The notes under the pieces: generated by a model
What the model saw: the letters and a program-made list of their open reading frames with translations, nothing else
What the model was told of the DNA's origin: nothing
The model's database searches: none
Position numbers and translations under genes: made by a program
Part shown: piece after piece, positions 23,184 to 32,654 of the stretch
How positions within the stretch are numbered: the stretch's first letter is position 1
How the letters are laid out: the number at the start of each line of letters is the position of its first letter
Assembly (NCBI GenBank): GCA_027624335.1
Contig: JAQBWV010000015.1
Span: 1 to 48,298, forward strand
Direction of reading: 5' to 3'
DNA from: Planctomycetota bacterium
GTDB lineage: Bacteria; Planctomycetota; Planctomycetia; Planctomycetales; Planctomycetaceae
Length of the DNA: 48,298 bases

Positions 23184-26147
23184 TTACAACTTGACGTCGA
23201 GCTCTTCCTGACGTTTGCTCTGGCGTGTCTCATCGTGAGGTGCATCGCGATGATCATTTCTTTCACGTCGTTGATTCTGTTCGTCACGAGCCTGCCGCTG
23301 ATCCTGCGACTGGCGATCCTGCCGAGACTGCTGGTCTCGCTGCTGCTGATTTCGTTGCTGAGACTGATCGCCGTCGTGCCGACCAGAGTCTGCGCGTGAG
23401 TCGTTCAGAAAGACTTCCACGCGATCGACCACGGCGCCGGAGCGGGCCAGTGATTGCCGCAGTTCCGGCAGTGTTTCAAGAACGGCGACTCGCGCAGCAG
23501 CGGATTGAACTTCCAGTCGCGCGACGATGCCGCTTTCGCTGCGCGAGACGTCGACAAACATGCTGCCAAGTTCGCCAGGATTCAGTCGAACTCGAATGTG
23601 ACTGCCGCCGCTGGTTGCATCCTGGATGGCGGACACTGCCTCCTGAATTTCCATCGGCACCGCCGCTTGTAAGGCCGGTGCCGCTTGTCGAACTGAAGTG
23701 CCTGTCGCGACGGGAGCGACCGGGCCGCTACCTCCTGATGCCGCCGTTGCAGACGTCGGGTTGTTCAGTTGCGTGTCTATCGACGGCGATGATGCCACCG
23801 CGTCAGGTGAGTCGTTGGTTGTAACAGCGGCAGTGACCACTGAGCGATCTGCTTCGTCTGTCACAACGCTGGTGTGCATCACCGCCGCCGATGCCTGCTG
23901 TGTAACCTGAGACGAGTCACTTGCAGTTTGCTGGTCGTCCGAATCGGCAGACGTGTCCTTAGACTTGTCACCCGGGCTTGCGACGACGCGCGATGATTCT
24001 GGGGTGGGCACGGCTGCTGGTGGTGCTTCCGGATGCTGTGATTCAGAAGTCGGATGTACTGAGGGTTCACGGATGCTCGATGGCCGACTTGCCGGTTCAT
24101 CGTTACTGGAACTCTCGCTGGGGGCGATACTCACACTGACGGTGTCTGCCTGTGCTCGCGTTTCAGCAGCGACACGTGAATCCGCAGTCGAGATGGAATC
24201 ATCAGATCGGCCAGCGACGCCGTCTGTCACGTCTAGGGATACCCCGATCTCCGCCGAATCCGCAACGTCATTTCCAGTTGAAGCGGTGATTGTTGGAGCT
24301 CCAGATTCCTGCGAATGGTCGACGGAGTCTTTGCTTTGGCCGGTCACCGCCGCCGGACCTGGCGACTCCTTAGCGTTGGGGGTAACGGGAGCAGGTTGTG
24401 ATGTTGAACGTGGGACTTCATTCGTTGTGGCAGCAAGTGAATCAACCCGCACTCGTGTCTGGCTCTGGTCATCCGACCGCTGTCCTGACTCGCTCAATGG
24501 GCTTTTGTCGATCGTTCGGGACGCGGTTTCCGGATGATTCGACGGTGACTGCTCTCGCGCCGCTCTCTCAGATTGAGCTTCGTTTTGATCCTGAATTGCT
24601 GCCGACGAGGCACTGACAAAACGAACCGGCGGGGCGTCGTCGGTTTGCGGAACTGGAGAAGCAGCAGCTAACCGTCCCTCGGCGACTGATTGCTCGCTGC
24701 GTTGCGAGACTTCTGTTCGATGCACTGTTTGACTGGCTGATGTCGATTCCTGTGGTGTGGCCAACGTGTTTGGTTCAGCCGGTAGAAGAGTCGCGGGAAT
24801 TTGCGGAGGTATTGTTGGTTCGACGTTCACGTTGACAGTCGACGATGTGCTCGCCTTGACGGACTCACTGACTGCCGGGTTCGCTTCAGTATTGGAATCA
24901 GCGGCCGATTTCGCTGGCGAAACCTGCGACTGAACCGGAAGCCTGGATTTGCCTGTCAACGATCGAAGAATTAACGGCGATTGAGCGGATGTGTCGGCGA
25001 CGAACGTTGCTTCCTGATTCGCCGACAATTGAAGTTCCGCAGGCCTCGCTGCCACTGAAGTCTGAGTTTCTGCTGCTGCTGCGATTTCAGCATCAGCGTT
25101 GACGTGAAGACTCTCAACAACACGTAAAGCGTCGGGGCTCAACCCATCAGCCAGCGGAGCGACTGATGCCCCTGCGGGAATCGCGAGCCCGTCGGTAACA
25201 GAAACCGGCGAGCTAGTCACCGAATCCGACCGCAGCGACGGAAGCGTCGGAAATGACACCAGCTCGTGAAACTCTGGTTGCGATTCCAGGGATGCTACTG
25301 CGGAAGCAGCAATATCCTTCAGGTCAGTCGTCCGAACGGTCGACGAGGTCGTCGCGGCCTGTGCAACCGGAAGTTCGTCGACTGGCAGCAAGGCATCGTT
25401 CAGAAAAGGCCGTGCTTGTGATTGGCCATCAGTCAACGCATTACCCGAGGAAATATTCAACAACGTCTCGGCGCTGACTCCTTCTGCGGGACTCGGCGAT
25501 GAGTTGTCGAGGATGAGCTCTCCGAGAAATTCATGGCGAAAAGCCGGATCGGTCGGCAGACGTCTCAATGATGGCAACGCTCCCGGATCCGCCAGGTCGG
25601 CGCTCAGAAAGTCAGCGATGATGAATTCAGGGATGACCACGTCGGCAGGAGTGTCATTCGTTACCGTGAATTCTCCCGACGTCAGCCGTGGCTGAGTCGA
25701 GACGGAATCAGTCTCAGTACCAGTTAAGTTTCCAGCCTCCGTCGACGTTCCCTGGTCAACTCTCAGAATCCTTGATGACGAGACAGCGTCCGCAGCCGGC
25801 GAGGGTTGCTCGCTGGAGTTGAGTTGTCGCTCAGCGCGTGCTGGCTGCTGAGTTCTTTTTGAAATATCACGAGACTCGTCGACACCTTGGGTCTCGACGC
25901 GTTGACGTGCGTCTCCGGCAGCGTCTTGAGATTCAAATCGTGATTGATCCGTTCGCCCAGATTCCTGCGGCTCGCCTGGCGACGGCGTTTTTTCTTTTGG
26001 AACCTGTTCGGCTGACTGTTTCTGCAGCGACTTCTGAAAGCTTCCCTGATTCGAATCGAGCGGCGGCGATGCAGGTTCTGCCGCTGGAGAAATGGACGCA
26101 CCATTTCTGTTGGCTACAGAAACGGCGTTGATGAATTCTGGAATCAT
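23184..26147 (-). CDS. fliK: Flagellar hook-length control protein FliK
   Basis: 987 residues, about twice or more the usual length. The first 800 or so residues are low in complexity and rich in S, T, A, P, Q, D and E with few hydrophobics, as expected for the secreted ruler part. The Flg_hook domain is at about 832-914 and includes SHIRVRLNPGELGSMFVDV and LETLPELRQSLARSGAVVD. An unusual Q/R/D-rich tail of about 73 residues follows (QQRDQQSRQDRQSQDQRQ). FliK measures hook length and switches export from rod/hook to filament proteins through FlhB. Its start ATG 26147 overlaps the MotE-like stop (ATGA). Position in the cluster supports the call. Confidence 0.9.
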   Translation of the reverse strand: MIPEFINAVSVANRNGASISPAAEPASPPLDSNQGSFQKSLQKQSAEQVPKEKTPSPGEPQESGRTDQSRFESQDAAGDARQRVETQGVDESRDISKRTQQPARAERQLNSSEQPSPAADAVSSSRILRVDQGTSTEAGNLTGTETDSVSTQPRLTSGEFTVTNDTPADVVIPEFIIADFLSADLADPGALPSLRRLPTDPAFRHEFLGELILDNSSPSPAEGVSAETLLNISSGNALTDGQSQARPFLNDALLPVDELPVAQAATTSSTVRTTDLKDIAASAVASLESQPEFHELVSFPTLPSLRSDSVTSSPVSVTDGLAIPAGASVAPLADGLSPDALRVVESLHVNADAEIAAAAETQTSVAARPAELQLSANQEATFVADTSAQSPLILRSLTGKSRLPVQSQVSPAKSAADSNTEANPAVSESVKASTSSTVNVNVEPTIPPQIPATLLPAEPNTLATPQESTSASQTVHRTEVSQRSEQSVAEGRLAAASPVPQTDDAPPVRFVSASSAAIQDQNEAQSERAAREQSPSNHPETASRTIDKSPLSESGQRSDDQSQTRVRVDSLAATTNEVPRSTSQPAPVTPNAKESPGPAAVTGQSKDSVDHSQESGAPTITASTGNDVADSAEIGVSLDVTDGVAGRSDDSISTADSRVAAETRAQADTVSVSIAPSESSSNDEPASRPSSIREPSVHPTSESQHPEAPPAAVPTPESSRVVASPGDKSKDTSADSDDQQTASDSSQVTQQASAAVMHTSVVTDEADRSVVTAAVTTNDSPDAVASSPSIDTQLNNPTSATAASGGSGPVAPVATGTSVRQAAPALQAAVPMEIQEAVSAIQDATSGGSHIRVRLNPGELGSMFVDVSRSESGIVARLEVQSAAARVAVLETLPELRQSLARSGAVVDRVEVFLNDSRADSGRHDGDQSQQRNQQQRDQQSRQDRQSQDQRQARDEQNQRRERNDHRDAPHDETRQSKRQEELDVKL

Positions 26148-26773
26148 TTCAAAGTCTCCCCTGGTGTCTCCGCAATCCGACCGCGAGCGATGGCCTGAAA
26201 GATCTCATGCCCTCGTTCAATCTGAAGTTTGTCTCCGGCTGAAAATGCTTCGAGAAGCTTTGCGATCATTTTTTCCGGCATTTCTGTCAAAAGGATGACC
26301 GATTCTTCGAGCGACAGCTTCATGAGTTGGGCCACCGCCGTTTTCGAGTCGGACGCCAGCAGAACTGCCCGAGTCAGTCCAATGCTCGCAGCGGTTGTCT
26401 TTGCCTTTAGGTCCTGCTGTTCTTTCTCAAACTGTTCGCGTTTCGCGACCAGCGCTTTCTGCTCGGTCACCACTGTCACTCGTGAATCTGCGACGAGCCC
26501 GCGCAACACCTCCTGCTCCCGTTCCCGGTCGTTCAGGTGCAGAATCCGAATGGCCCGCGTCTGGATCACGTCTTCGATCGACGCCGGGGGAGCTTCTGTT
26601 TTGCCGCCAGCGGAGCCGGAAACCTGTTCGACATCGGACAGGATCACTCGGATTTCTCGAATTGCGTCGGGATTGAGGCGTCCCTGCGACCATAGCAGCC
26701 CACCGGCCAGGCCCTCTGCAAGGAGCGTGAGGACGGCGACTGTCGAGAGTGCTGTCAGAACAAGTTTTCCCAT
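26144..26773 (-). CDS. MotE-like / MgtE-N-domain flagellar protein
   Basis: 209 residues. One membrane helix (about 7-30) is followed by a charged coiled-coil-like stretch (about 75-130, with REQFEKEQQDLKAK). The C-terminal domain has MKLSLEESVILLTEMPEKMI and AKLLEAF, the helical repeat of MgtE N-terminal domains. In alphaproteobacteria MotE has this architecture, sits near fliJ/fliK-type genes and stabilises MotC in the periplasm. Here the gene lies between fliJ and fliK and overlaps fliK by four bases, so it is almost certainly a flagellar factor. The exact role in planctomycetes is inference. Confidence 0.7.
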   Translation of the reverse strand: MGKLVLTALSTVAVLTLLAEGLAGGLLWSQGRLNPDAIREIRVILSDVEQVSGSAGGKTEAPPASIEDVIQTRAIRILHLNDREREQEVLRGLVADSRVTVVTEQKALVAKREQFEKEQQDLKAKTTAASIGLTRAVLLASDSKTAVAQLMKLSLEESVILLTEMPEKMIAKLLEAFSAGDKLQIERGHEIFQAIARGRIAETPGETLK

Positions 26774-26800
26774 GATTCCGCTTCCCTGCGGTCGACCGAG

Positions 26801-27238
26801 TTACCACTTCCAATTGGAAGACTGCCACTGCTCGCCGAGTTCGATTTCCGTTCGTCTCAGATCAGAGGCGACTTCCTCTGCGACGTGCGTTTCACGCAGG
26901 CGTTCGAGGGCTTTCACTTCCTGATCCGCTGTTACGAGTGTCGTACGACGCAGTTCGACGATGTGCCGAGCCTGCGCGAGCTGCTCATCAAGAATCATGA
27001 TTTGAATGTCGAGCTGTCCTGTGAAGTATCGTCGGCGAGCTGCTGCTTCGACATTGATCACGTCCGAACGAGTGAAAGATGACAGCTGATCCATCTGCGT
27101 CTTTTTCTGACGTCCAACTTTCGCCCGGTTGTCGAGCAACGTCCGTTCGTCAGCCAGCGCTGCCGCCAGAGCGTTGCGTGCCTCCACGCGGAGGTGTTTC
27201 CGATAGTCGAGAACTTTGTCGAGCCGAAACGGTTTCAT
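26801..27238 (-). CDS. fliJ: Flagellar export chaperone FliJ
   Basis: 145 residues, the normal FliJ length. The N-terminus MKPFRLDKVLDYRKHLRVEA is followed by a nearly continuous coiled coil, as in FliJ, which resembles the gamma stalk of F-ATPase and inserts in the FliI hexamer. It helps recycle chaperones and couples ATP hydrolysis to export. Sequence identity within the family is low, so the call rests on size, the coiled coil and the position directly after fliI. Confidence 0.85.
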   Translation of the reverse strand: MKPFRLDKVLDYRKHLRVEARNALAAALADERTLLDNRAKVGRQKKTQMDQLSSFTRSDVINVEAAARRRYFTGQLDIQIMILDEQLAQARHIVELRRTTLVTADQEVKALERLRETHVAEEVASDLRRTEIELGEQWQSSNWKW

Positions 27239-27310
27239 GTCGTCAGCCGTTGTCTGCGAAAGGTTCCATGGAGGGTTGTGTCAAAGTTGAATGACGAACG
27301 AATCGTGAAC

Positions 27311-28648
27311 TCACGATGCCACTGCCGAACCAGGATTCAGCAGGAGCTGCGAAGCTGCCTGAGCCAGTGCTGTCAGTTGCTGCTGCGTCTGTTCCAGCGT
27401 TGAGTTTTCAAGTCGATCCTGAGTCAGGAAAAGTCGTATCGGTTCGGACAATTTGAGAGCAGCGTCAACCAATGGGTTTGTGCCAGGTCGGTAAGCACCA
27501 ATCGAAACCAGATCCTGTGATTCCCGCCAGGCGGCCAGAACTCGACGCAGTAAGGCGGCGGATTCGATCTGCTCGGGGGAAGCGACGTCGGTCATGGATC
27601 GACTGATGCTGGCCAGCGAGTCGATCGCCGGCCAGTGATTTTCGTGAGCCAGTTTGCGTGACAGAACCAGATGTCCGTCCAGAATTCCTCGCACGGTGTC
27701 AGAGACCGGTTCGTTGGTGTCGTCTCCCTCCACGAGGACGGTGTAAAAGGCGGTAATACTTCCCTTATCGGTAAGACCGCTCCTCTCAAGCAGCCTCGGG
27801 AGTATGGAAAACACGCTGGGAGGGTAACCCCTCGTCGCGGGAGGCTCTCCCGCCGCCAGCCCAATCTCTCGTTGAGCCATGGCGAAACGAGTAACGCTGT
27901 CCATCATCAACAGCACATGCATGCTCTGTTCGCGGAAGTAGTCGGCAATAGCTGTTCCCAGCCAGGCAGCACGAATTCGCATGAGAGCCGGCTCATCGCT
28001 TGTAGCAACGACGACAACGCTGCGACGCAAGCCCTCTTCGCCGAGTTCTTTTTCGACGAACTCGCGTACTTCACGACCTCGTTCACCAACCAGCACAACA
28101 ACGTTTACGTCGGCTGAACTTCCTCTCGCCATCTGTCCCAGCAGGACGCTCTTACCGACACCGCTGCCAGAAAAGATCCCCAGTCGCTGTCCGAGTCCGC
28201 ATGTTGCCAGGCCGTCGATGACTCGCAGACCGGTTGAAAGCGGTTGCCTGATTCGCGGACGATTCAAGGCCGGAACGGATTCTCCGAACAGACCGATCCG
28301 CCGAGTCAGTACAGCGGGAGGTTTTCCATCGACAAACTGGCCTCGCGCATTGATGACTCGACCCAGCAATTCTGGACCGACCCTGACTGACGGCACAGAG
28401 CAAGTGAGCTCAACCGCGTTGCCGCGCCTGATCCCCCGTTGATCACCGAATGGCAGGACTAGAGTTTCACTGTCCGTAAACCCGACAACCTCAGCCTCAA
28501 TGCTCCGCTCGCCTTCGCGATGAATTCTGCAGCGAGCCCCCAGCGGCGCCGGAAAATCATGAACGGCAGCAGCCAGTCCGGAAATGCGGCTGGTGCTTCC
28601 GAAAAGTTTCGGAGCGAGCATCTGTCGGATGTGCTGAGATCGCCGCAT
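27311..28648 (-). CDS. fliI: Flagellum-specific ATPase FliI
   Basis: 445 residues. The Walker A motif is GSGVGKS (161-167), and the Walker B segment LLMMDSVTRFAMAQREIGLA has D250. ATRGYPPSVF, then LPRLLERSG, completes the FliI/SctN signature. It is a hexameric cytoplasmic ATPase of the flagellar type III export apparatus, homologous to the F1 beta subunit. The start ATG 28648 has GGAA six bases upstream. The gap to fliH is about 90 bases, more than between other genes of the cluster. Confidence 0.95.
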   Translation of the reverse strand: MRRSQHIRQMLAPKLFGSTSRISGLAAAVHDFPAPLGARCRIHREGERSIEAEVVGFTDSETLVLPFGDQRGIRRGNAVELTCSVPSVRVGPELLGRVINARGQFVDGKPPAVLTRRIGLFGESVPALNRPRIRQPLSTGLRVIDGLATCGLGQRLGIFSGSGVGKSVLLGQMARGSSADVNVVVLVGERGREVREFVEKELGEEGLRRSVVVVATSDEPALMRIRAAWLGTAIADYFREQSMHVLLMMDSVTRFAMAQREIGLAAGEPPATRGYPPSVFSILPRLLERSGLTDKGSITAFYTVLVEGDDTNEPVSDTVRGILDGHLVLSRKLAHENHWPAIDSLASISRSMTDVASPEQIESAALLRRVLAAWRESQDLVSIGAYRPGTNPLVDAALKLSEPIRLFLTQDRLENSTLEQTQQQLTALAQAASQLLLNPGSAVAS

Positions 28649-28737
28649 CGTGAATTCCAGACGTGTCTTACTGAATGCGGTGGATGGTTAGCAGGAAGCC
28701 AGTTACCCGATCTTCGATTCGTCGGTCCTGAGTCGGA

Positions 28738-29451
28738 CTATTCACGAATGCCATCCAGAAGTTCTTCTGTGATTCTCTCCAGCATGGTTTCAATGCGGGC
28801 ATCGATCCTCCCGTGCTCGGTTACAACGACGCATCCGCCAGCAGAAATCGATGCGTCTCCATGCAACTGGATATCGATACCTCTTGCGCTCTCCTGCACG
28901 GCAACTCGCACGCGGTCTCCCAGTGCTTCGAGATCGCCTGGATTCAGACGCAGCTCCAGCGACGTCTGCCCGACAGCCAGTTGTACCGCTTCCTGCACGA
29001 TGCCCGTTAACGATTCCGGATCCACTTCTAGTCGGCGTCGAATGATCTTTCCCGCGATGGCGGTGGACAGTTCGACGAGTTCTTCTTCCCACTCGGCCTG
29101 GCACTCACTGCGAGCCCGGACAATCTCTTCAAGTAGTTGAGACACGGCGGGCAGCACCGTACTCAGACGCTGCTCAACAAGATCGTCGGCAAGCTGTTGG
29201 CTGCGTTGTGCGATTTCTTCTTCAGCCTGTTTCAAACCGTTGCGATAGCCTTCGCTATGTCCATCTGTTTGAGCCTGCTTTCGAATGGCGTCAGCCTCCC
29301 GGCTGGCTTCCTGAATCATCACGTGACACTGTTCGCGAATCTCTGACTTATAGGTATCACAGCGCTGCTGAATATCTTCAAAAGTGAAGACGAGATGAGA
29401 TGCCTGCCCGGCAGGCAGATGGCGTTTCATGATGCGAGGCGACGTTGGCAT
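28738..29451 (-). CDS. fliH: Flagellar export assembly protein FliH
   Basis: About 237 residues if started at ATG 29451 (MPTSPRIMKRHLPAG). That start keeps the short conserved RIMKR segment like the 'RIIK' found at FliH N-termini. A GTG at 29532 or an ATG at 29430 are alternatives, and none has a good ribosome site. The sequence has FEDIQQRC, then a coiled coil rich in E, Q and R with GHSEGYRNGLKQ, a FliH-type glycine repeat. The C-terminal FliH domain is about ELVELSTAIAGKIIRRRLEV to the end. FliH binds and regulates FliI. Position between fliG and fliI is the classical order. Confidence 0.85.
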   Translation of the reverse strand: MPTSPRIMKRHLPAGQASHLVFTFEDIQQRCDTYKSEIREQCHVMIQEASREADAIRKQAQTDGHSEGYRNGLKQAEEEIAQRSQQLADDLVEQRLSTVLPAVSQLLEEIVRARSECQAEWEEELVELSTAIAGKIIRRRLEVDPESLTGIVQEAVQLAVGQTSLELRLNPGDLEALGDRVRVAVQESARGIDIQLHGDASISAGGCVVVTEHGRIDARIETMLERITEELLDGIRE

Positions 29452-29575
29452 CGGAGTCAGACTGGTGGGGTGATTGTGGAGATGATGATGAGGAACATAG
29501 TCGTAGAGTTTGTGCAGCGAAGCGGAACGCACCCTGCAGCAGGATTCAAATGCTCGATCGATTTCTCTGTCGGAC

Positions 29576-30568
29576 CTAACTTACGAACTGGTCTCCGTCA
29601 CCGCTGGTGACCGTGATTGTTCCCGCATCTTCAAGCCGTCTGACTGTGTCCACGATCTGCTGCTGCACACTCTCAACATCACTTAATCGAACAGATCCCA
29701 GATAACCCATTTCTTCTTCGAGATTCTCTGCAGCGCGTTTCGACAGGTTTCCCAGGATCTTCGTTCTGATTTCCGGTGACGCACCTTTCAGAGCCATCGC
29801 CCACTGGCTGTTGTCGATTTCTTTCAGCAGCGTCTGAATGCTCTTGTCATCAAGCTTGGCGATGTCGTCAAAGACAAACATCAATCGCTGTATCTCACCA
29901 GCCAGGTACTCAGATTCCTGACTGATTCCCTCAAGAATGTCTTTTGTCGTATTTCGATCAGCAATGTTGAGAATCTGAGCGATCAGCGGAATTCCACCAG
30001 CGGTCTCGGACTGCTCGTTGAACAGAGAAACCATGCGACTCTTCAAGCTTTCCTCGATTTCCCGCATGATCTCGGGAGCGGTCTGCTCCATGTTGGCGAC
30101 ACGGCGAACAACGTCGAGCTGCTTGTCCGGAGGCAGGTCCTTCAGAAGGTCAGCGGCAAGTCCAGTTGGCAGATTCGACATAATCAGAGCGATTGTCTGC
30201 GGGTGCTCTTCGCTGATGAAGTTCATCACGTCGGTGGCTTTGAGCTTGTGCAGAAATCCGAACGGCACTGCCTTCATTGACCGTCGCACGCTGTCGACAA
30301 TCTCGCTGGCGTTTTCTTCACCGATGCTGCTTGACAGAAGTTCGTTAGCGAAGTCCAGACTACCTCGTGTGATGACTGTGCGACTATCAACGGCGTCTCG
30401 AAACTCCTTGATCGCCTCGTCCTGCTCGTCCTGAGTGACATCGTCAGTGCGCGCAATTTCTACAGTAAGTCGCTCCATCTGCTCTTTAGGCAGATGACTG
30501 AGCACTCTGGTCGCTGCGGCCTTGTCCAGGCTCAACAGCACGATCGCGGCTTTCTTCAGATCATCCAT
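29576..30568 (-). CDS. fliG: Flagellar motor switch protein FliG
   Basis: 330 residues, typical length. KAAIVLLSLDKAAATRVLSH is the FliG N-terminal domain that binds FliF. The middle domain carries FISEEHPQTIALIMSNL, the EHPQ motif for contact with FliM. The C-terminal domain has a charged helix (FDDIAKLDDKSIQTLLKEID) that interacts with the stator. FliG forms the torque ring on the cytoplasmic face of the MS ring. It lies directly after fliF, with 42 bases between. Confidence 0.95.
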   Translation of the reverse strand: MDDLKKAAIVLLSLDKAAATRVLSHLPKEQMERLTVEIARTDDVTQDEQDEAIKEFRDAVDSRTVITRGSLDFANELLSSSIGEENASEIVDSVRRSMKAVPFGFLHKLKATDVMNFISEEHPQTIALIMSNLPTGLAADLLKDLPPDKQLDVVRRVANMEQTAPEIMREIEESLKSRMVSLFNEQSETAGGIPLIAQILNIADRNTTKDILEGISQESEYLAGEIQRLMFVFDDIAKLDDKSIQTLLKEIDNSQWAMALKGASPEIRTKILGNLSKRAAENLEEEMGYLGSVRLSDVESVQQQIVDTVRRLEDAGTITVTSGDGDQFVS

Positions 30569-30610
30569 CAGTCGTACGGGGCTATCAGGTTAAACAAGGG
30601 AAACGAGGAC

Positions 30611-32227
30611 TCAAACCTTCTGCAGCCATTTGGAAATCACAGCGGCGGCGGCAGCCGGGTCGCTTTGAACTGCCAGTTCCAAAGCATCGCGGTTAGTCAG
30701 CGGTTTGGATTCTTCGACAGGCTTCTCTGCTTCAGCCGACATTACCGCATTCGTCAGCTTGTCGAGCGCGGCGGTTGACGGAGTCGATTGAGAAACTGGC
30801 ATACTCTTCTTGAGCAGCATCAGCGCCCACAGCCCGAACAGCGTCAACGCAATGCTGCTGCCCCATGTCGAAATGAAGTCCGTCACCATGTCGGTGACAG
30901 GCAAATCCGTAGCAGGCGTATCCGGCTCGATGCGACGATAAGTCGTCACGCTGATCGAATCTTCCAGTGGAGAACCTGGCGGGATCAGCTTCGACACGAT
31001 CTGTTTGACTTTGACGATGAAGTCGGCTCGGGTTGTGTCAACCTCCTTGCGGAACTTCGCTTTCTCTTCGTCAGTAGTGCCTTGAGGAATTCCTTCGCGG
31101 ATGACGAGTTGTTCGAGATGCCCTTCCGGAATCGACACGGCGACCTGCATGGATTTCTCATTAAGTGGAGTCCTCTGCGTTTCCGAAACGACCATTGACG
31201 GAACCGAAAAAGACTTCGTCATCTGATCTTTGTCGGTAGTTGATGACTGCTGAGCGTTCGTTGGCGCAAGCGTTCTTGGCTGATTTGACTGCGTGCCAGG
31301 AGTGCCAGTCGCCGGTCCTTCGTTGCTGTTGGTTTCCCGGACTTCGGTAATACTCGTCAGTTCCACAGCGCTTTTGTCGATCTGCTGACTTCGTTCACGA
31401 GCTGACATGATGTTGTCGAATTCAACGTGAACTGCGACGACAGCGTTGGGAGCAATTTCGTTGAGTGCATCGCGAATGCGAGCTTTGTGATACAGCACAC
31501 GGCTGCGTTTCATCTCTTCGAGTTTGTTATCGAACGGGTCAGCAGGATCGTTGCCGGCCCATGACTGCCCGGTTGAACGATCGACGACGACGACGTTATC
31601 GCGTTCCAGGTCAGGGACCATGCTGGCCACCGAATTTCGCAACGATTCAATCAGACGTCGGGGGAGTTCCCGACCGCCCTCCGGTGTGACATGAACGGAC
31701 GCTTTGACTCCACTCGTTTTATCCCAGCGAGACTTGCCCTCTGGCCGGGACCAGATTACCTGGGCATCCTGAATTCCATCGATGGCACGCAGATTGTTTC
31801 GCATCTTCTTCGCCAGTTGCACATCCATCAGCGCTGCAAACTGACTCTGCGGTGTGAACGGGTTGACCTGTTTGAGTGCTGCTTCCAGTTCATCATAAGC
31901 GTGAGGCGAACCGATACCGGCGGCCATGAGCGCGCCGTTGTACTCGTCAACCTTTGAAGCGGGAGCGAGAATTCGATGCCCGACCGTCCGGAAATCGTTG
32001 AAGCCTCGATCTGATAATGCCTGCTCAGCCTGCATGAGGACTTCTCGATCAAAGGCCGCCCCCCATTGCAATGGAGCGTCGCCACCTTCCTGTCGACCGA
32101 AGATCAGCAGGCCAAACGGCACCATGACCATCAGGCTGAGCGCCACCAGAGTGACCTTCTGATGAGGCTGCATGTCGCCAAACAGGACACTCAGCTGAGA
32201 GCGAATGTTGCTGATGATTGAGAGCAT
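30611..32227 (-). CDS. fliF: Flagellar MS-ring protein FliF
   Basis: 538 residues. The first membrane helix is at about 25-44 and the second at about 456-474, enclosing the periplasmic ring-building domains. FTPQSQFAALMDVQLAKKMR and VWSRPEGK match the YscJ/FliF domain. The C-terminal tail ends DPAAAAAVISKWLQK, the FliG-binding helix. FliF is the first-built ring of the flagellar basal body and the base for the export gate. It lies between fliE and fliG, the classical order. Confidence 0.95.
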   Translation of the reverse strand: MLSIISNIRSQLSVLFGDMQPHQKVTLVALSLMVMVPFGLLIFGRQEGGDAPLQWGAAFDREVLMQAEQALSDRGFNDFRTVGHRILAPASKVDEYNGALMAAGIGSPHAYDELEAALKQVNPFTPQSQFAALMDVQLAKKMRNNLRAIDGIQDAQVIWSRPEGKSRWDKTSGVKASVHVTPEGGRELPRRLIESLRNSVASMVPDLERDNVVVVDRSTGQSWAGNDPADPFDNKLEEMKRSRVLYHKARIRDALNEIAPNAVVAVHVEFDNIMSARERSQQIDKSAVELTSITEVRETNSNEGPATGTPGTQSNQPRTLAPTNAQQSSTTDKDQMTKSFSVPSMVVSETQRTPLNEKSMQVAVSIPEGHLEQLVIREGIPQGTTDEEKAKFRKEVDTTRADFIVKVKQIVSKLIPPGSPLEDSISVTTYRRIEPDTPATDLPVTDMVTDFISTWGSSIALTLFGLWALMLLKKSMPVSQSTPSTAALDKLTNAVMSAEAEKPVEESKPLTNRDALELAVQSDPAAAAAVISKWLQKV

Positions 32228-32283
32228 TGATCACGCAATAGGTGGGAAGTGGGAAATGAATTTCAATGAACGCTTAGTGATCC

Positions 32284-32601
32284 TTACATCTGCATGTTCT
32301 TCAGTTCTTTCCAGGCGTCGACAAGTTTTCGTTGAACCTGCAGCATCAATTTCGTTGCCAGTTCTGCCTCGCGGACGGCAATGATCGATTCAGCCAGCGT
32401 GATATCGCCGCCAGCGAGGTTGTCTCCAATGCTTGTTTGAGCCGATTGCTGCAGACCAGCCACTTCGCTCATCGAATCGAGCATCAGCTTCTGGAAAGAC
32501 GCTCCCTCAACGGCACCAGCAGAACCTGCCGAGTACGTCTTCATCAGAAACATTGGATCAGAAATGCCCAGCGGCATTCCGACTCCGTTGATCTGTGTCA
32601 T
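32284..32601 (-). CDS. fliE: Flagellar hook-basal body protein FliE
   Basis: 105 residues. The C-terminal half has IAVREAELATKLMLQVQRKL, which is the FliE signature (helical, binding the rod to the MS ring), after GGDITLAES. No Sec signal is present, as expected for a flagellar-exported protein. It sits between flgC and fliF, the normal order in this module. Confidence 0.9.
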   Translation of the reverse strand: MTQINGVGMPLGISDPMFLMKTYSAGSAGAVEGASFQKLMLDSMSEVAGLQQSAQTSIGDNLAGGDITLAESIIAVREAELATKLMLQVQRKLVDAWKELKNMQM

Positions 32602-32654
32602 GCGCTGGTTCCGGAACGAGTTGAGGAGTTTGCAGTCCGACGTTCGATGTGCTG

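Noticed and set aside
22999-23211. 70-codon frame with VIPAQAGTQ and FPACAGMT
   Set aside because: It is the translation of the REP-like repeat, a well-known source of false genes.
26229-26924. 231-codon plus-strand frame
   Set aside because: It is antisense to the MotE-like and fliJ genes and has Ser/Arg-rich sequence without motifs.
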